Below, piece after piece: positions 1-9,067 of a stretch of 64,000 nucleotides of DNA (the first letter of the stretch is position 1; each line of letters begins with the position of its first letter). Both the position numbers and the translations under genes were made by a program. The notes below the pieces were generated by a model, which was not told the origin of the DNA, searched no databases, and worked only from the letters and a program-made list of their open reading frames with translations. This stretch comes from Yersinia enterocolitica subsp. enterocolitica (lineage in GTDB: Bacteria > Pseudomonadota > Gammaproteobacteria > Enterobacterales > Enterobacteriaceae), in the NCBI RefSeq assembly GCF_901472495.1, contig NZ_LR590469.1:4278001-4342000 (forward strand), in the 5' to 3' direction.

Positions 1-114
1 GGTGCGCCCGCGACTTTATTCCGCCAACCGCAGACTGACCGGTTGAAATCATTTCTTGCGCCGTGGTTTAAACGGCCACTGCAACTGGATGAACCGGAGG
101 CCGAACATGCTTAA
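1..114 (+). CDS. Amino acid ABC transporter ATP-binding protein, C-terminal fragment
   Basis: The frame is open from the first base and ends at a TAA at 112-114, giving 37 residues that start GAPATLFRQPQTDRLKSFLA. The pattern of a short Phe-x-x-Pro segment, then R(L/T)xxFL and a charged tail, is typical of the end of GlnQ/HisP-type polar amino acid ABC ATPases. The Walker motifs would lie upstream, outside the window. Its stop overlaps the start of the next gene by 8 bases, so the two are probably cotranscribed and the transporter may import the substrate of the hydrolase that follows. The family call rests on a short tail only. Confidence 0.55.
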   Translation, partial: GAPATLFRQPQTDRLKSFLAPWFKRPLQLDEPEAEHA

Positions 115-1390
115 TCGCGCAGGTGTTCAGGTTGCCGGTCATGTTAGCCAACAGCGCTTAATGGATAAATTGGCGCAATTAGCCCGCTTTGGAGCGTTGG
201 AGAACGGCGGTGTTAATCGACAAGCTTTATCCGCTGAAGAATTAGAAGCCAGAGCATGGCTCATTGACTGGGCCTATACATTAGGCTGCGAAGTGATGAC
301 TGATGACTGCGCAAATCTGTTTATTCGCCGCGCCGGTCGTGAAGATTTACCGCCGGTAGTGACGGGCAGCCATATTGATACTCAACCCTGCGGCGGCAAT
401 CTTGATGGTTGCTATGGCGTCATTGCCGGTATGGAGTGTTTGAGCGCTCTGGCTCAGGCCGGAGTCACTACTTTGCGCCCGATTGAAGTGGCGGTTTGGA
501 TGAACGAAGAAGGTAGCCGATTCTCTCCCGGAGCCATGGGGTCGAGTGTCTTTGTGCAACCGCAGCGTTTGGCAAATTATCTGAATAATCAGGATGCACA
601 GGGCGAGACTTTAGTGCAGGCGCTGACACGCTGCCATCAGCGTTTTCTACATTTACCACGTCGTGCCACCTTGCCCTTGGCGGCTTTTGTCGAATTGCAT
701 ATCGAGCAGGGACCGGTACTGGAACAAGCCAATCAGCCGTTAGCACTGGTGCAAGGTATTCAGGGCGTGCGTTGGTATCAGGTCACCTGTCTGGGGCAAT
801 CGGCCCATGCAGGCACCACGCCGATGTCGGATCGCCAGGATGCGATGTCACTGGCCCGCCAGACAGTTCAGCAATTGGAACAACGAGCCACCGCACTGCC
901 AGCAGATGAATTACGTCTGACTTTTGGCCGCTGGGAGATTGAGCCAAATGCCATTAATACCATTGTCGGTCGTGCCACCTTCACCCTCGATTTCCGCCAT
1001 GCCAGTCCTACGGTATTAGCACAGTTTGATGATTGGATGCAGCAGATAGCTGCGGATAACGTGGTAGTCGAGTGCGTATTCAGTCATGCACCGGTGGTCT
1101 TCAATACACAGCTATTGGCACAACAATATGCTTGCACCCAGGCATTAGAGATAGAAACCGCGACGCTGACTTCCGGTGCATTTCACGATGCGATGCATCT
1201 GGCCAGTCATTGCCCGACCAGTATGTTTTTCGTTCCCAGCCATAACGGCATCAGTCATAACCCGGCTGAATATACAGACCCTCAGTATCTGTACCTCGGC
1301 GCGAAGGCTTTAGCCTGTTGCCTGACAGAACTGGCAAATCAACCCATAGGAGTTACTCATGAGCACCCACACTTATCCTGCTTGCTGTGA
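107..1390 (+). CDS. M20-family N-carbamoyl-L-amino acid / allantoate amidohydrolase
   Basis: This 427-residue metal-dependent amidohydrolase resembles HyuC/AllC, which cleave the ureido group of N-carbamoyl amino acids or allantoate to give ammonia and CO2. The M20 metal site is visible: GSHID near residues 87-91, Asp near 100, EEGSRF near 134 and HIEQGPVLE near 198. Near the C-terminus are SGAFHDAMH and SHNGISHNPAEY, the last with the final metal-binding His. The ATG at 107 is chosen because GGAGG sits at 96-100; in-frame starts at 56 and 89 are further upstream without a better site. It overlaps the upstream ABC ATPase end by 8 bases and the next gene by 32 bases, so this is a tight operon. 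The exact substrate cannot be read from sequence. Confidence 0.8.
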   Translation: MLNRAGVQVAGHVSQQRLMDKLAQLARFGALENGGVNRQALSAEELEARAWLIDWAYTLGCEVMTDDCANLFIRRAGREDLPPVVTGSHIDTQPCGGNLDGCYGVIAGMECLSALAQAGVTTLRPIEVAVWMNEEGSRFSPGAMGSSVFVQPQRLANYLNNQDAQGETLVQALTRCHQRFLHLPRRATLPLAAFVELHIEQGPVLEQANQPLALVQGIQGVRWYQVTCLGQSAHAGTTPMSDRQDAMSLARQTVQQLEQRATALPADELRLTFGRWEIEPNAINTIVGRATFTLDFRHASPTVLAQFDDWMQQIAADNVVVECVFSHAPVVFNTQLLAQQYACTQALEIETATLTSGAFHDAMHLASHCPTSMFFVPSHNGISHNPAEYTDPQYLYLGAKALACCLTELANQPIGVTHEHPHLSCLL

Positions 1391-2057
1391 AAAAGACAAC
1401 GGTAGCGCGCTGGGCACTAATGCCACGTTATCCTCGCCCATTTCTGTTGATGGGACGCCGGTGATTGGCGAAGTGTATACCGTTCCTGCCCGCTGTGGCC
1501 GGGCGGTGCGCTTAAAAAAAGGGCAGGTTATCCGCATTATCAACACGCCCGGTAGTCAGGTGTGTGACACCTGGTTATTTAATAGCGCCGATCTGAGTGA
1601 GTTCTCATCAATGGAACACACTCGTGCATTTATTGATAAAATCATTCCTCAGCCGGGAGATGCACTGGTCACCAATCAGCGCCGCATCATCGGCACATTG
1701 CTGACTGATACCTCGCCGGGGGTGCATGACACGCTGATTGCGGCTTGTGACCTTTATCGCTATAGCAACATGGGGATCACTGAATACCACGACAGTTGTG
1801 CCGATAATATGCGCTTAGCGTTGAACGCGATCGGGCTACGTGCGCGTGAAGTGCCACAACCCTTGAACCTGTGGATGAATACACCCGTCAATCCGGATTA
1901 CACCATTTCCTGGTTACCGACGGTGAGCCAAGCGGGTGATTATGTTGAGATTCGTGCCGAGCTGGAATGCATTGTTGTGATGTCTGCTTGCCCGCAAGAC
2001 ATTGTGCCAATCAATGGCTGTAACCCACAGGATGTGCATTTTAGCGTCGCTGAATAA
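1359..2057 (+). CDS. DUF1989 (urea carboxylase-associated type) protein
   Basis: This 232-residue cytosolic protein belongs to the DUF1989 family, named for members found beside urea carboxylase. Family-like segments visible are GQVIRIINTPGSQVCDTW near residues 50-68, NQRRIIGTLLTDTSPGVHD near 105-122, and EYHDSCADNMRLAL near 142-155. The last holds a conserved-looking His/Cys pair. Start ATG 1359 follows an AGGAG site at about 1349 and lies inside the end of the hydrolase gene, implying translational coupling. No urea carboxylase or allophanate hydrolase gene is nearby, so the usual partner is missing. The molecular function is unknown; the context suggests catabolism of a ureido or amidino nitrogen compound. 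Confidence 0.75.
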   Translation: MSTHTYPACCEKDNGSALGTNATLSSPISVDGTPVIGEVYTVPARCGRAVRLKKGQVIRIINTPGSQVCDTWLFNSADLSEFSSMEHTRAFIDKIIPQPGDALVTNQRRIIGTLLTDTSPGVHDTLIAACDLYRYSNMGITEYHDSCADNMRLALNAIGLRAREVPQPLNLWMNTPVNPDYTISWLPTVSQAGDYVEIRAELECIVVMSACPQDIVPINGCNPQDVHFSVAE

Positions 2058-2142
2058 GGGTACATTGCGTTCTGTATTGATAACGTTGCCCGGCAAGGAT
2101 ACGCCGGGTGTTTGAATTTCTTTGAGCAGCAGATATCAACTT

Positions 2143-2733
2143 ATGAAAAAAAACGGCGATAACAGCGGTTTTGTTTTATCTGATTTAGGGATGCGTTTAC
2201 GTCATGCCCGTGTGGCGCAGGACATCACGTTAAAGCAGCTAGCGCTCAAAGTGGGATGCTCAGAGAGTTTATTGTCGAAACTGGAAAATGAGGTAGCGTC
2301 GCCCTCGCTGGCCATGTTGCACCGGCTCGCCAGCGCGTTGGAAACCAATATTTCGGATTTGATGGCCGAAAGTTGGGTGGCAGACTCACCGGTGTTGAAA
2401 CCGGAGCAGCGCATCCGTAAACGGTTTATGCACCGTAATAAGAAAGGTGGCATTGCGCTGGAAAATCTAACTCATCATCACAAGGGCGGGTTGTTACAGG
2501 GAAATATTCATATTATTGAGCCAGGTGTCGCCAGTGACGGGCAGATAGAACACCACGGTGAGGAGATGGGATACGTGCTGGAAGGGGAAATTGCCCTGTA
2601 TTTAGGTGAAGAGACCTATACCCTCAGCGTGGGTGATTCCTTTTATTTCCCCAGTAATGTACCCCACGGTTATCGCAATATTGGTCAGTCAGCCGCGAAG
2701 GTGTTGTGGGTGAATACGCCGGTGACCTTCTAA
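2143..2733 (+). CDS. XRE-family transcriptional regulator with C-terminal cupin domain
   Basis: This protein of about 196 residues has an N-terminal helix-turn-helix (LGMRLRHARVAQDITLKQLALKVGCSESLLSKLENEVASPSLAMLHRLASAL) and a C-terminal cupin with HHGEEMGYVLEGE and GDSFYFPSNVPHGYRN. This layout is shared with PuuR and related regulators, which sense small amines or amino acid derivatives through the cupin. A TTG at 2122 could add seven residues; neither start has a strong Shine-Dalgarno. It lies about 85 bases downstream of the DUF1989 gene on the same strand and is the likely local regulator of the transport-hydrolase cluster. Confidence 0.8.
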   Translation: MKKNGDNSGFVLSDLGMRLRHARVAQDITLKQLALKVGCSESLLSKLENEVASPSLAMLHRLASALETNISDLMAESWVADSPVLKPEQRIRKRFMHRNKKGGIALENLTHHHKGGLLQGNIHIIEPGVASDGQIEHHGEEMGYVLEGEIALYLGEETYTLSVGDSFYFPSNVPHGYRNIGQSAAKVLWVNTPVTF

Positions 2734-2752
2734 TTCTCCGTCATCTTTCAGG

Positions 2753-3037
<285 letters not shown>

Positions 3038-3044
3038 TGGTCAA

Positions 3045-3082
3045 TAAAAAGCCGCCATTGGAACTTCTTCCAGTAGCGGCTT
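3045..3082 (-). terminator. Rho-independent terminator of the elongation factor G gene
   Basis: On the minus strand AAGCCGC (3082-3076) pairs with GCGGCTT (3055-3049), with an inner hairpin TGGAA/TTCCA, and is followed by a run of T. It sits just downstream of the minus-strand elongation factor G stop at 3107. Confidence 0.8.
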
Positions 3083-3106
3083 GGTTTGTAACACTAATAG
3101 TGGCGG

Positions 3107-5215
3107 TTAGCTTCTATTACCCCGCGCCGCAATAATGGCATCGGCCACATTACGTGGCGCTTCAGCGTAATGTTTGAATTCCATGGTATAAGTCGCGCGG
3201 CCCTGTGACATGGAACGCAATACCGTGGAGTAACCAAACATTTCGGATAACGGCACTTCGGCACGGATAATTTTTCCGCCCCCGACCATCTCTTCCATCC
3301 CTTGCACCAAGCCACGGCGAGAGGAAAGGTCGCCCATCACATTACCGGCATACTCTTCCGGTGTTTCCACCTCGACACTCATCACTGGCTCCAGAATCAC
3401 CGGTGAGGCGCGTTTGGCGGCTTCTTTGAAACCAAAGATAGCGGCCATTTTAAATGCCAATTCTGATGAATCGACTTCGTGATAGGAACCGAATGTCAGA
3501 GTCACTTTCACATCCACCACCGGATAACCAGCTAGCACCCCGGTATTAGTGGCTTCGAGCACCCCTTTTTCGACCGCGCCGATAAATTCACGCGGCACCA
3601 CGCCACCTTTAGTCGCATCGACAAAAGCAACACCGCTACCCGGTTCCTGAGGTTCGAGGGTAAAGACCACATGACCATATTGCCCTTTACCACCGGACTG
3701 ACGGACAAATTTACCGTCGACATCGGTCACGGTCTTGCGCACTGTTTCGCGGTAAGTGACTTGCGGTTTACCAATATTGGCTTCCACACCGAACTCACGT
3801 TTCATGCGGTCGACAATGATCTCCAGATGCAACTCCCCCATACCGGAGATAATGGTCTGGCCTGATTCCTCGTCAGTCCGAATGCGGAATGAGGGATCCT
3901 CCGATGCCAGCCGTTGCAGTGCGATCCCCATTTTCTCCTGATCTGCTTTAGTTTTCGGTTCAATGGCTTGCGAAATAACCGGCTCAGGGAATTCCATCCG
4001 CACCAGGGTTATTACCGCATCCGGGTCACACAGCGTTTCTCCGGTGGTCACATCCTTCAACCCCACACAAGCCGCGATATCACCAGCACGGATTTCATCC
4101 ACTTCAATCCGATTATTGGCATGCATCTGCACAATACGGCCAATACGCTCTTTCTTACCGCGAATTGGGTTGTAAACACTGTCGCCTTTACTCAGTACGC
4201 CGGAATAGACGCGCACGAAAGTCAGCTGACCGACATAGGGGTCAGTCATTAATTTGAACGCCAGCGCCGAGAATTTTTCGTTATCATCGGCTTTACGGCT
4301 GACTTCATTTCCATCTTCATCGGTGCCACTGACCGGCGGAATATCCACTGGCGAGGGCATCAATTCAACTACCGCATCTAACATGCGCTGCACTCCTTTG
4401 TTCTTAAAGGCGCTGCCGCACAACATGGGCTGGATTTCACCGGCAATGGTCCGAATACGCAGACCTTCGGTGATTTCATCCACCGTCAGGTCGCCGGTTT
4501 CCAGATATTCTGTCATCAGCGCTTCAGAGGCTTCAGCCGCCTCGGAAACCATTTTCTCGCGCCACTCATTGGCTGTCGCCAGCAAGTTTTCTGGAATTGG
4601 CTCATAGCTAAATGTCATGCCTTGAGACTCTTCATCCCAAATAATGGCGCGCATAAGTCGTAAATCCACCACACCAGTAAAGTGTTCTTCACTGCCGATT
4701 GGTATCACAATGGGCACTGGATTAGCTTTCAGACGATCAATCATCATCTGGCGTACGCGGAAAAAATCAGCGCCGGGGCGGTCCATTTTATTAACGAATG
4801 CCAGACGTGGAACACGGTATTTATTGGCCTGCCGCCAGACGGTTTCCGATTGTGGCTGCACACCACCGACTGCGTCATACACCATGACCGCACCATCAAG
4901 TACCCGCATAGAACGTTCCACCTCAATGGTGAAATCTACGTGCCCAGGGGTGTCGATAATATTGATACGGTGCTCGGGTAAGGTTCTGTCCATACCTTGC
5001 CAAAAGCAGGTCACGGCAGCCGATGTAATGGTAATGCCACGTTCCTGCTCCTGCGCCATCCAGTCAGTTGTCGCGCCACCATCATGCACTTCACCCAGCT
5101 TATGACTGACGCCGGTGTAGAACAAAATGCGCTCGGTAGTGGTGGTTTTACCAGCGTCGATGTGGGCGGAGATACCGATGTTGCGATAGCGCTCGATAGG
5201 AGTTTTACGTGCCAT
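3107..5215 (-). CDS. fusA: Elongation factor G, stand-alone paralogue
   Basis: This 702-residue translational GTPase drives tRNA-mRNA translocation and, with RRF, ribosome recycling. The G1 motif AHIDAGKT (residues 17-24), the switch regions, DTPGH, NKMD and the domain IV loop GSYHEVDS with its tip His are all intact, so it should be active. It is not in the str operon: no rpsL, rpsG or tuf is adjacent. It also differs from E. coli FusA at many positions (for example GGATTDWMAQ versus GAATMDWMEQ, from memory). It is therefore probably a second EF-G gene with its own promoter and terminator. An ArsR-like regulator is transcribed divergently 345 bases away. When it is expressed cannot be told from sequence. 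Confidence 0.9.
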   Translation of the reverse strand: MARKTPIERYRNIGISAHIDAGKTTTTERILFYTGVSHKLGEVHDGGATTDWMAQEQERGITITSAAVTCFWQGMDRTLPEHRINIIDTPGHVDFTIEVERSMRVLDGAVMVYDAVGGVQPQSETVWRQANKYRVPRLAFVNKMDRPGADFFRVRQMMIDRLKANPVPIVIPIGSEEHFTGVVDLRLMRAIIWDEESQGMTFSYEPIPENLLATANEWREKMVSEAAEASEALMTEYLETGDLTVDEITEGLRIRTIAGEIQPMLCGSAFKNKGVQRMLDAVVELMPSPVDIPPVSGTDEDGNEVSRKADDNEKFSALAFKLMTDPYVGQLTFVRVYSGVLSKGDSVYNPIRGKKERIGRIVQMHANNRIEVDEIRAGDIAACVGLKDVTTGETLCDPDAVITLVRMEFPEPVISQAIEPKTKADQEKMGIALQRLASEDPSFRIRTDEESGQTIISGMGELHLEIIVDRMKREFGVEANIGKPQVTYRETVRKTVTDVDGKFVRQSGGKGQYGHVVFTLEPQEPGSGVAFVDATKGGVVPREFIGAVEKGVLEATNTGVLAGYPVVDVKVTLTFGSYHEVDSSELAFKMAAIFGFKEAAKRASPVILEPVMSVEVETPEEYAGNVMGDLSSRRGLVQGMEEMVGGGKIIRAEVPLSEMFGYSTVLRSMSQGRATYTMEFKHYAEAPRNVADAIIAARGNRS

Positions 5216-5560
5216 ATTAAGTCCTTAAATGGTAATGGCAATTTCGGGGTGGGCGGTTTGATGCCCTACCGGGAAGTTGTGAGTTTAAGTTCAGCATTGC
5301 TGCTAATGATCATGTGATCGCCACTAGTATAGTCCCATTGTTCGAATATACACGTACAATTTAATTATTTGTTCTGAAACTATGCAATAATAGCGAGGAG
5401 CGATGACTGAGGGTGCTTCCATCATTGCGCTAGAATTATTAGTAGGGTCAAAATGGAGTATAGGCTATATTGCCGCCCGCTAAGGGCCGTTTGATTTGGC
5501 CGAACCCGGTAGTTTGGTGGGGGATTTCCCAGCTGACTGTCACTTATTAATAGGAACACT
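5216..5560. promoter_or_regulatory. Divergent intergenic region between EF-G paralogue and ArsR-like gene
   Basis: This 345-base gap must hold the promoters of two divergent genes. It is AT-rich around 5330-5400 and contains an AGGA Shine-Dalgarno just before 5561. A GGCC-N9-GGCC inverted repeat lies near 5486-5502. No promoter could be assigned with confidence. Confidence 0.4.
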
Positions 5561-5908
5561 ATGATTGCAAATCACCCTGAGCGTGAGCAGATCCGTTTGG
5601 AAAATGTGCTGACGGCTTTAGGTAATCCGCTGCGGTTGGCTGTGGTACGCAGACTGGCAGCAGGGGGCGAACATGCATGTGGTACTTTGGTACACGGGCT
5701 ATCTAAATCGACCTTAACCCATCATTGGCGGGTACTGCGTGAAAGTGGTGTTATCTGGCAACGACCATGCGGGCGTGAAAGTTTGTTATCACTGCGACGT
5801 GATGATATTGATGCCCGCTTCCCCGGCTTGTTGGATGTGCTACTAAGTGCAGTCGAGAATGATGCGACCACTGATGAGTCAACGGCAAAACATCTGCCGG
5901 GGGAGTGA
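5561..5908 (+). CDS. ArsR-family winged-helix transcriptional regulator
   Basis: This 115-residue protein has an ArsR/SmtB-type fold: ALGNPLRLAVVRRLAAGGEHACGTLVHGLSKSTLTHHWRVLRESGVIWQRPCGRESLLSLRRDDIDARFPGLLDVLL. The STLTHHWRVLRESG segment is the recognition helix. Cys residues occur near 40 and 70, but the classic paired metal-binding Cys motif is not evident, so the signal is unknown. Start ATG 5561 is preceded by AGGA. It is divergent from the EF-G paralogue and convergent with sorE, from which it is separated by a terminator. Its target is most simply itself or the divergent gene, which is inference. Confidence 0.75.
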   Translation: MIANHPEREQIRLENVLTALGNPLRLAVVRRLAAGGEHACGTLVHGLSKSTLTHHWRVLRESGVIWQRPCGRESLLSLRRDDIDARFPGLLDVLLSAVENDATTDESTAKHLPGE

Positions 5909-5946
5909 GTTGAGGGCGGCAATATATTTTCCGCCCTCGCTCAACA
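5909..5946. terminator. Bidirectional terminator-like hairpin
   Basis: GTTGAGGGCGG pairs with CCGCCCTCGCTCAAC around an AT-rich loop. It lies between the convergent ArsR-like gene and sorE and can serve both, although the T run on either side is short. Confidence 0.6.
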
Positions 5947-5948
5947 GG

Positions 5949-7199
5949 TTAAATCTCTTGGGCGTGAGCTAAAACAAAATCTTCAGCTGCTTTTGACCAC
6001 AACCCGTCAGTTTTACGCAAAATAGCCTGTAGCTCTTGTAATAGCGGTGAATCTTGCTGGTGGCTCATCAGTTCACTCAATGATGTCAGCGGCATATTTT
6101 TGCCGGTGTAAACCAACTTCTTGCCACCGATAATTTGCGGTAAATTCAATGTGGTTTCTGCCGCGTCATTTAGCCCAAGAATATGAGATACCACTTTGCC
6201 TGCATTCACTTTCTTCGCTTCAATTAACTTTACTGCTTCTCTCATGTCGTCGGTATTGCCACCCGAGGTGCCAACATAATGGGTAAAGGAATAATGGATG
6301 TCGTAGAAATTAACCGACGCCATAAAATTCTTATCCTGTGGGCCGGCAAAGAAATTAAAGCAGCCATCGGGTGCTAATAGGCTTGAAGCTAATGTGACCA
6401 ATTCAGCTGAAGGGACGAACACAAAGATATCGTCATAACCTTTACCCTCGGTCAGGGCCATTAAACGTTCAAACTGATCATCAGTTTGTTTAGTATTGAG
6501 ATAATGCACTCGCGTCTGTGGTTCACTCGGATACAAGCGGGCGGCATAATCCAGCTTTTGCTGGTGGCGGTCTGTAACAACCAATAATTGCGGATTAATT
6601 GGCCCGTGCAGTGCGTAATCAATGGCTAATAATCCCATCGGGCCGGTACCGCCAAGAATCAACACATTACCGCCAGGCTTGATTCCCATTTTATGCTGAT
6701 AAGTACCGGGAACCAGATGATAATTGGCATTAAATGCACCGATAACACAAGAAAGCGGCTCGACCAATGAACCCTCAAAATAACTTTCCCCTTCATATGG
6801 TAGTAAGCAATCTTGTTCCATCACTTCATTGGGAATAACCACATGGGTGGCCTCACCTCCAACATAGGGGAAAGAATATCCGGGGCAATCTGGGCGGTCG
6901 GGTAATTGCAAATTAGCCTGAATAACATAACGGCTGCCGGGTTTGAATTTATGCTGCCATTTCTTACCGACTTGTAGAATATCACCGCAAAATTCATGAC
7001 CAATAATAATCGGATTTTCCGCCACATTATCCGGCACTTTTTTATGGTCAGCGCCCAAATTGGCTTCTTTCCATGAAGAGAGGCAAATACTGTCGGTTAC
7101 CACTGTTGCCAGAATTTCATCGTCGCCGATTTCCGGTAAATCAAAGCTTTCCAGACGTAAGTCATTTTTACCATATAAACGCAGTGCTTTAGTTTTCAT
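5949..7199 (-). CDS. sorE: L-sorbose-1-phosphate reductase (zinc-type dehydrogenase)
   Basis: This 416-residue medium-chain dehydrogenase corresponds to SorE, which reduces L-sorbose 1-phosphate to D-glucitol 6-phosphate in the cytosol. A GroES-like N-terminal domain carries Cys39 and GHE at about 67-69 as likely zinc ligands. A Rossmann domain carries GGTGPMG at about 183-189. The ATG at 7199 is chosen because GAGGTGG lies just upstream; a further ATG at 7214 would start inside that ribosome-binding site. It is the last gene of the sor operon, after sorM. The assignment relies on context with the Sor PTS genes. The next enzyme, SorD, is not in this window. Confidence 0.82.
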   Translation of the reverse strand: MKTKALRLYGKNDLRLESFDLPEIGDDEILATVVTDSICLSSWKEANLGADHKKVPDNVAENPIIIGHEFCGDILQVGKKWQHKFKPGSRYVIQANLQLPDRPDCPGYSFPYVGGEATHVVIPNEVMEQDCLLPYEGESYFEGSLVEPLSCVIGAFNANYHLVPGTYQHKMGIKPGGNVLILGGTGPMGLLAIDYALHGPINPQLLVVTDRHQQKLDYAARLYPSEPQTRVHYLNTKQTDDQFERLMALTEGKGYDDIFVFVPSAELVTLASSLLAPDGCFNFFAGPQDKNFMASVNFYDIHYSFTHYVGTSGGNTDDMREAVKLIEAKKVNAGKVVSHILGLNDAAETTLNLPQIIGGKKLVYTGKNMPLTSLSELMSHQQDSPLLQELQAILRKTDGLWSKAAEDFVLAHAQEI

Positions 7200-7230
7200 G
7201 TGGAACCACCTCAATTATTTTTCAAATATA

Positions 7231-7268
7231 AAACTTCAGGTCGAATAAAAAACTTCAAGTCGAATAAA
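7231..7268. repeat. Two direct copies of a 19-bp repeat in the sorM-sorE gap
   Basis: AAACTTCAGGTCGAATAAA at 7231 is followed at 7250 by AAACTTCAAGTCGAATAAA, one base different. The pair lies in the 87-base gap before sorE. Its function is unknown. Confidence 0.8.
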
Positions 7269-7286
7269 AAAACTCCCCGGCATTAA

Positions 7287-8117
7287 TTAGGAAAGAATGC
7301 CAAGCCATGAGCCTACAATTCCGAGGCCAAACAGGGAGAAGATGAGCCAGATAGGGTTAATTTTGCGTTTGAGCAAACGCATCATTAATAGAGTAAGACC
7401 CAGTGCTAATAAACCTGGGCACAGCTGATCGAGAATATTTTGTACGGTCATGGTTACTGTTGTGCCGTCGTGGCCCGGTGTTTTCGATATCACCAGCGGC
7501 ACATTGATACTGGTCCATTTGGTGACCAATACCCCCATGATAAACAAGCCCAGAATCGAGGCACCCTCGGTCAGTTTTTGCAGCACATTTCCGCCAAGAT
7601 CTTTGACGATGTTGATACCCTTAGTGAAACCGTATTGCAGGCCGAACCATTTCAGGGCCAGGCGCACGGAGTTGAAGGACAAGAAGAAAAGAATTGGCCC
7701 TAGCACATTGCCGTTCAATGCCAGCGAGGCTCCCAGGGCGGCAGTGATGGGGCGCAAAGTGCCCCAAATCAGTGGGTCACCGACCCCGGCCAGCGGCCCC
7801 ATCAGCCCAACTTTCAAGCTATTGATCGCCCCCTCATCAATGTCAGCGCCATTGGCTCGTGCTTCTTCCATGGCGGCGGTGACGCCGATCACTGGCCCGC
7901 AGACCGCCGGAGTGGTGTTGAAGAACACTAAATGGCGTTTCAATGCGGCAATTTGGTCTTCTTTTAGCGGATACAAGCGCTTGATTGCGGGTACCATGTC
8001 ATAGCAGAAACCCAGGCCATGAATACGTTCATAGTTAAAAGAGGCCTGTTGCAAGTTGCTGCGTAAAAACATTTTAAACAGATCAGACTGGGTTAATCGT
8101 TTGTTTAATGTGGTCAT
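7287..8117 (-). CDS. sorM: PTS L-sorbose transporter subunit IID
   Basis: This 276-residue mannose-family IID membrane protein forms the channel together with IIC. The family block LQQASFNYERIHGLGFCYDM near residues 19-38 and LMGPLAGVGDPLIWGTLRPI near 108-127 are clear IID signatures. Hydrophobic segments cluster in the second half, with a strongly hydrophobic C-terminus. It follows sorA by 11 bases and precedes sorE. Length fits SorM (about 274-276). Confidence 0.9.
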   Translation of the reverse strand: MTTLNKRLTQSDLFKMFLRSNLQQASFNYERIHGLGFCYDMVPAIKRLYPLKEDQIAALKRHLVFFNTTPAVCGPVIGVTAAMEEARANGADIDEGAINSLKVGLMGPLAGVGDPLIWGTLRPITAALGASLALNGNVLGPILFFLSFNSVRLALKWFGLQYGFTKGINIVKDLGGNVLQKLTEGASILGLFIMGVLVTKWTSINVPLVISKTPGHDGTTVTMTVQNILDQLCPGLLALGLTLLMMRLLKRKINPIWLIFSLFGLGIVGSWLGILS

Positions 8118-8128
8118 GTCGGCGTCTC

Positions 8129-8926
8129 CTAATCTTCTAATTCATCAAGTTTGGCTTGGCTGGCTTGCGCTACAGGCGCGGCCGGTTTCTGATAAAGCGG
8201 GTTTAACTGGATATACAGCAAGGCAATGATCAGACCGATACCGCCGAAGGCGAGTAGGCTGAATCCGAGGTAACCGCCGACAATAAAACCGAGGAAGAAG
8301 AAGGGCATAAGGTATTTCACCCCCATCATGTTGAGCACCATGGCGTAACCGACGACGACGATAAACCCGCCAGCAATTTGCAACCCATGAGTCACTACAG
8401 TTGGAATTGCATTAAGCATATGGCTAACGGTATCGGCACTCACAAAGATAGAGACGATTAAGACCGGAATGGCGACCCGCATGGCCTGAACCAGCAATGC
8501 CGACACATGCATAAAATCAATCATAGCGAAATTGGCTTTTTCAGCAGCCCGATCGGCGGCGTGTTGGAACGCCACGGTGAGGGTACGGGCAAAGACAGTC
8601 AGTACCTGACCTGCTGCGGCTACCGGCAGGGCAATAGCGATCCCGGTGGCAATATTCTGATGGCCGACAATGACCAGAATGGTTGAGATAATACTGGCGA
8701 GCGCGGAGTCTGGGGATTGCGCAGCACCGACGTTCATCCAACCAAGGGCAATTAACTCCAGTGTCCCGCCGAGGATAACGCCGGTGGTCATATCACCCAG
8801 AATCAGTCCGGTAATGGTGCAAGCAATTAATGGCCGGTGAGTTTGGAATTCATCCAACACGCTGCCGATACCGGCAATGCATGAGAAAATAAAAATTAAG
8901 ATTATTTGTAGTAAACTTATTTCCAT
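8129..8926 (-). CDS. sorA: PTS L-sorbose transporter subunit IIC
   Basis: This 265-residue mannose-family IIC permease is almost wholly hydrophobic. It carries the block GSVLDEFQTHRPLIACTITG near residues 21-40 and LGGTLELIALGWMNVGAAQSPDSALASIIS near 53-82, very close to Klebsiella SorA as remembered. The ATG at 8926 is chosen over one at 8956 because AAGGGG lies six bases upstream. A 141-base gap separates it from sorB, with an inverted repeat-like stretch around 8945-8975. Confidence 0.92.
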   Translation of the reverse strand: MEISLLQIILIFIFSCIAGIGSVLDEFQTHRPLIACTITGLILGDMTTGVILGGTLELIALGWMNVGAAQSPDSALASIISTILVIVGHQNIATGIAIALPVAAAGQVLTVFARTLTVAFQHAADRAAEKANFAMIDFMHVSALLVQAMRVAIPVLIVSIFVSADTVSHMLNAIPTVVTHGLQIAGGFIVVVGYAMVLNMMGVKYLMPFFFLGFIVGGYLGFSLLAFGGIGLIIALLYIQLNPLYQKPAAPVAQASQAKLDELED

Positions 8927-9067
8927 GGTGGACCCCTTTGGACAATACACTCCCATGGCTACATAGCCGTGGGTTATAACTAAATAGTTGTATTGACCAG
9001 GTTAAGTAATCGGATTTAAATGTTTAATAAAACCTGGGTTATTACTTATATTTCAAGTGAAGTGTTG

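Noticed and set aside
3671..5317. Several plus-strand frames opposite the elongation factor G gene
   Set aside because: They are antisense shadows of a highly conserved coding sequence and lack ribosome-binding sites.
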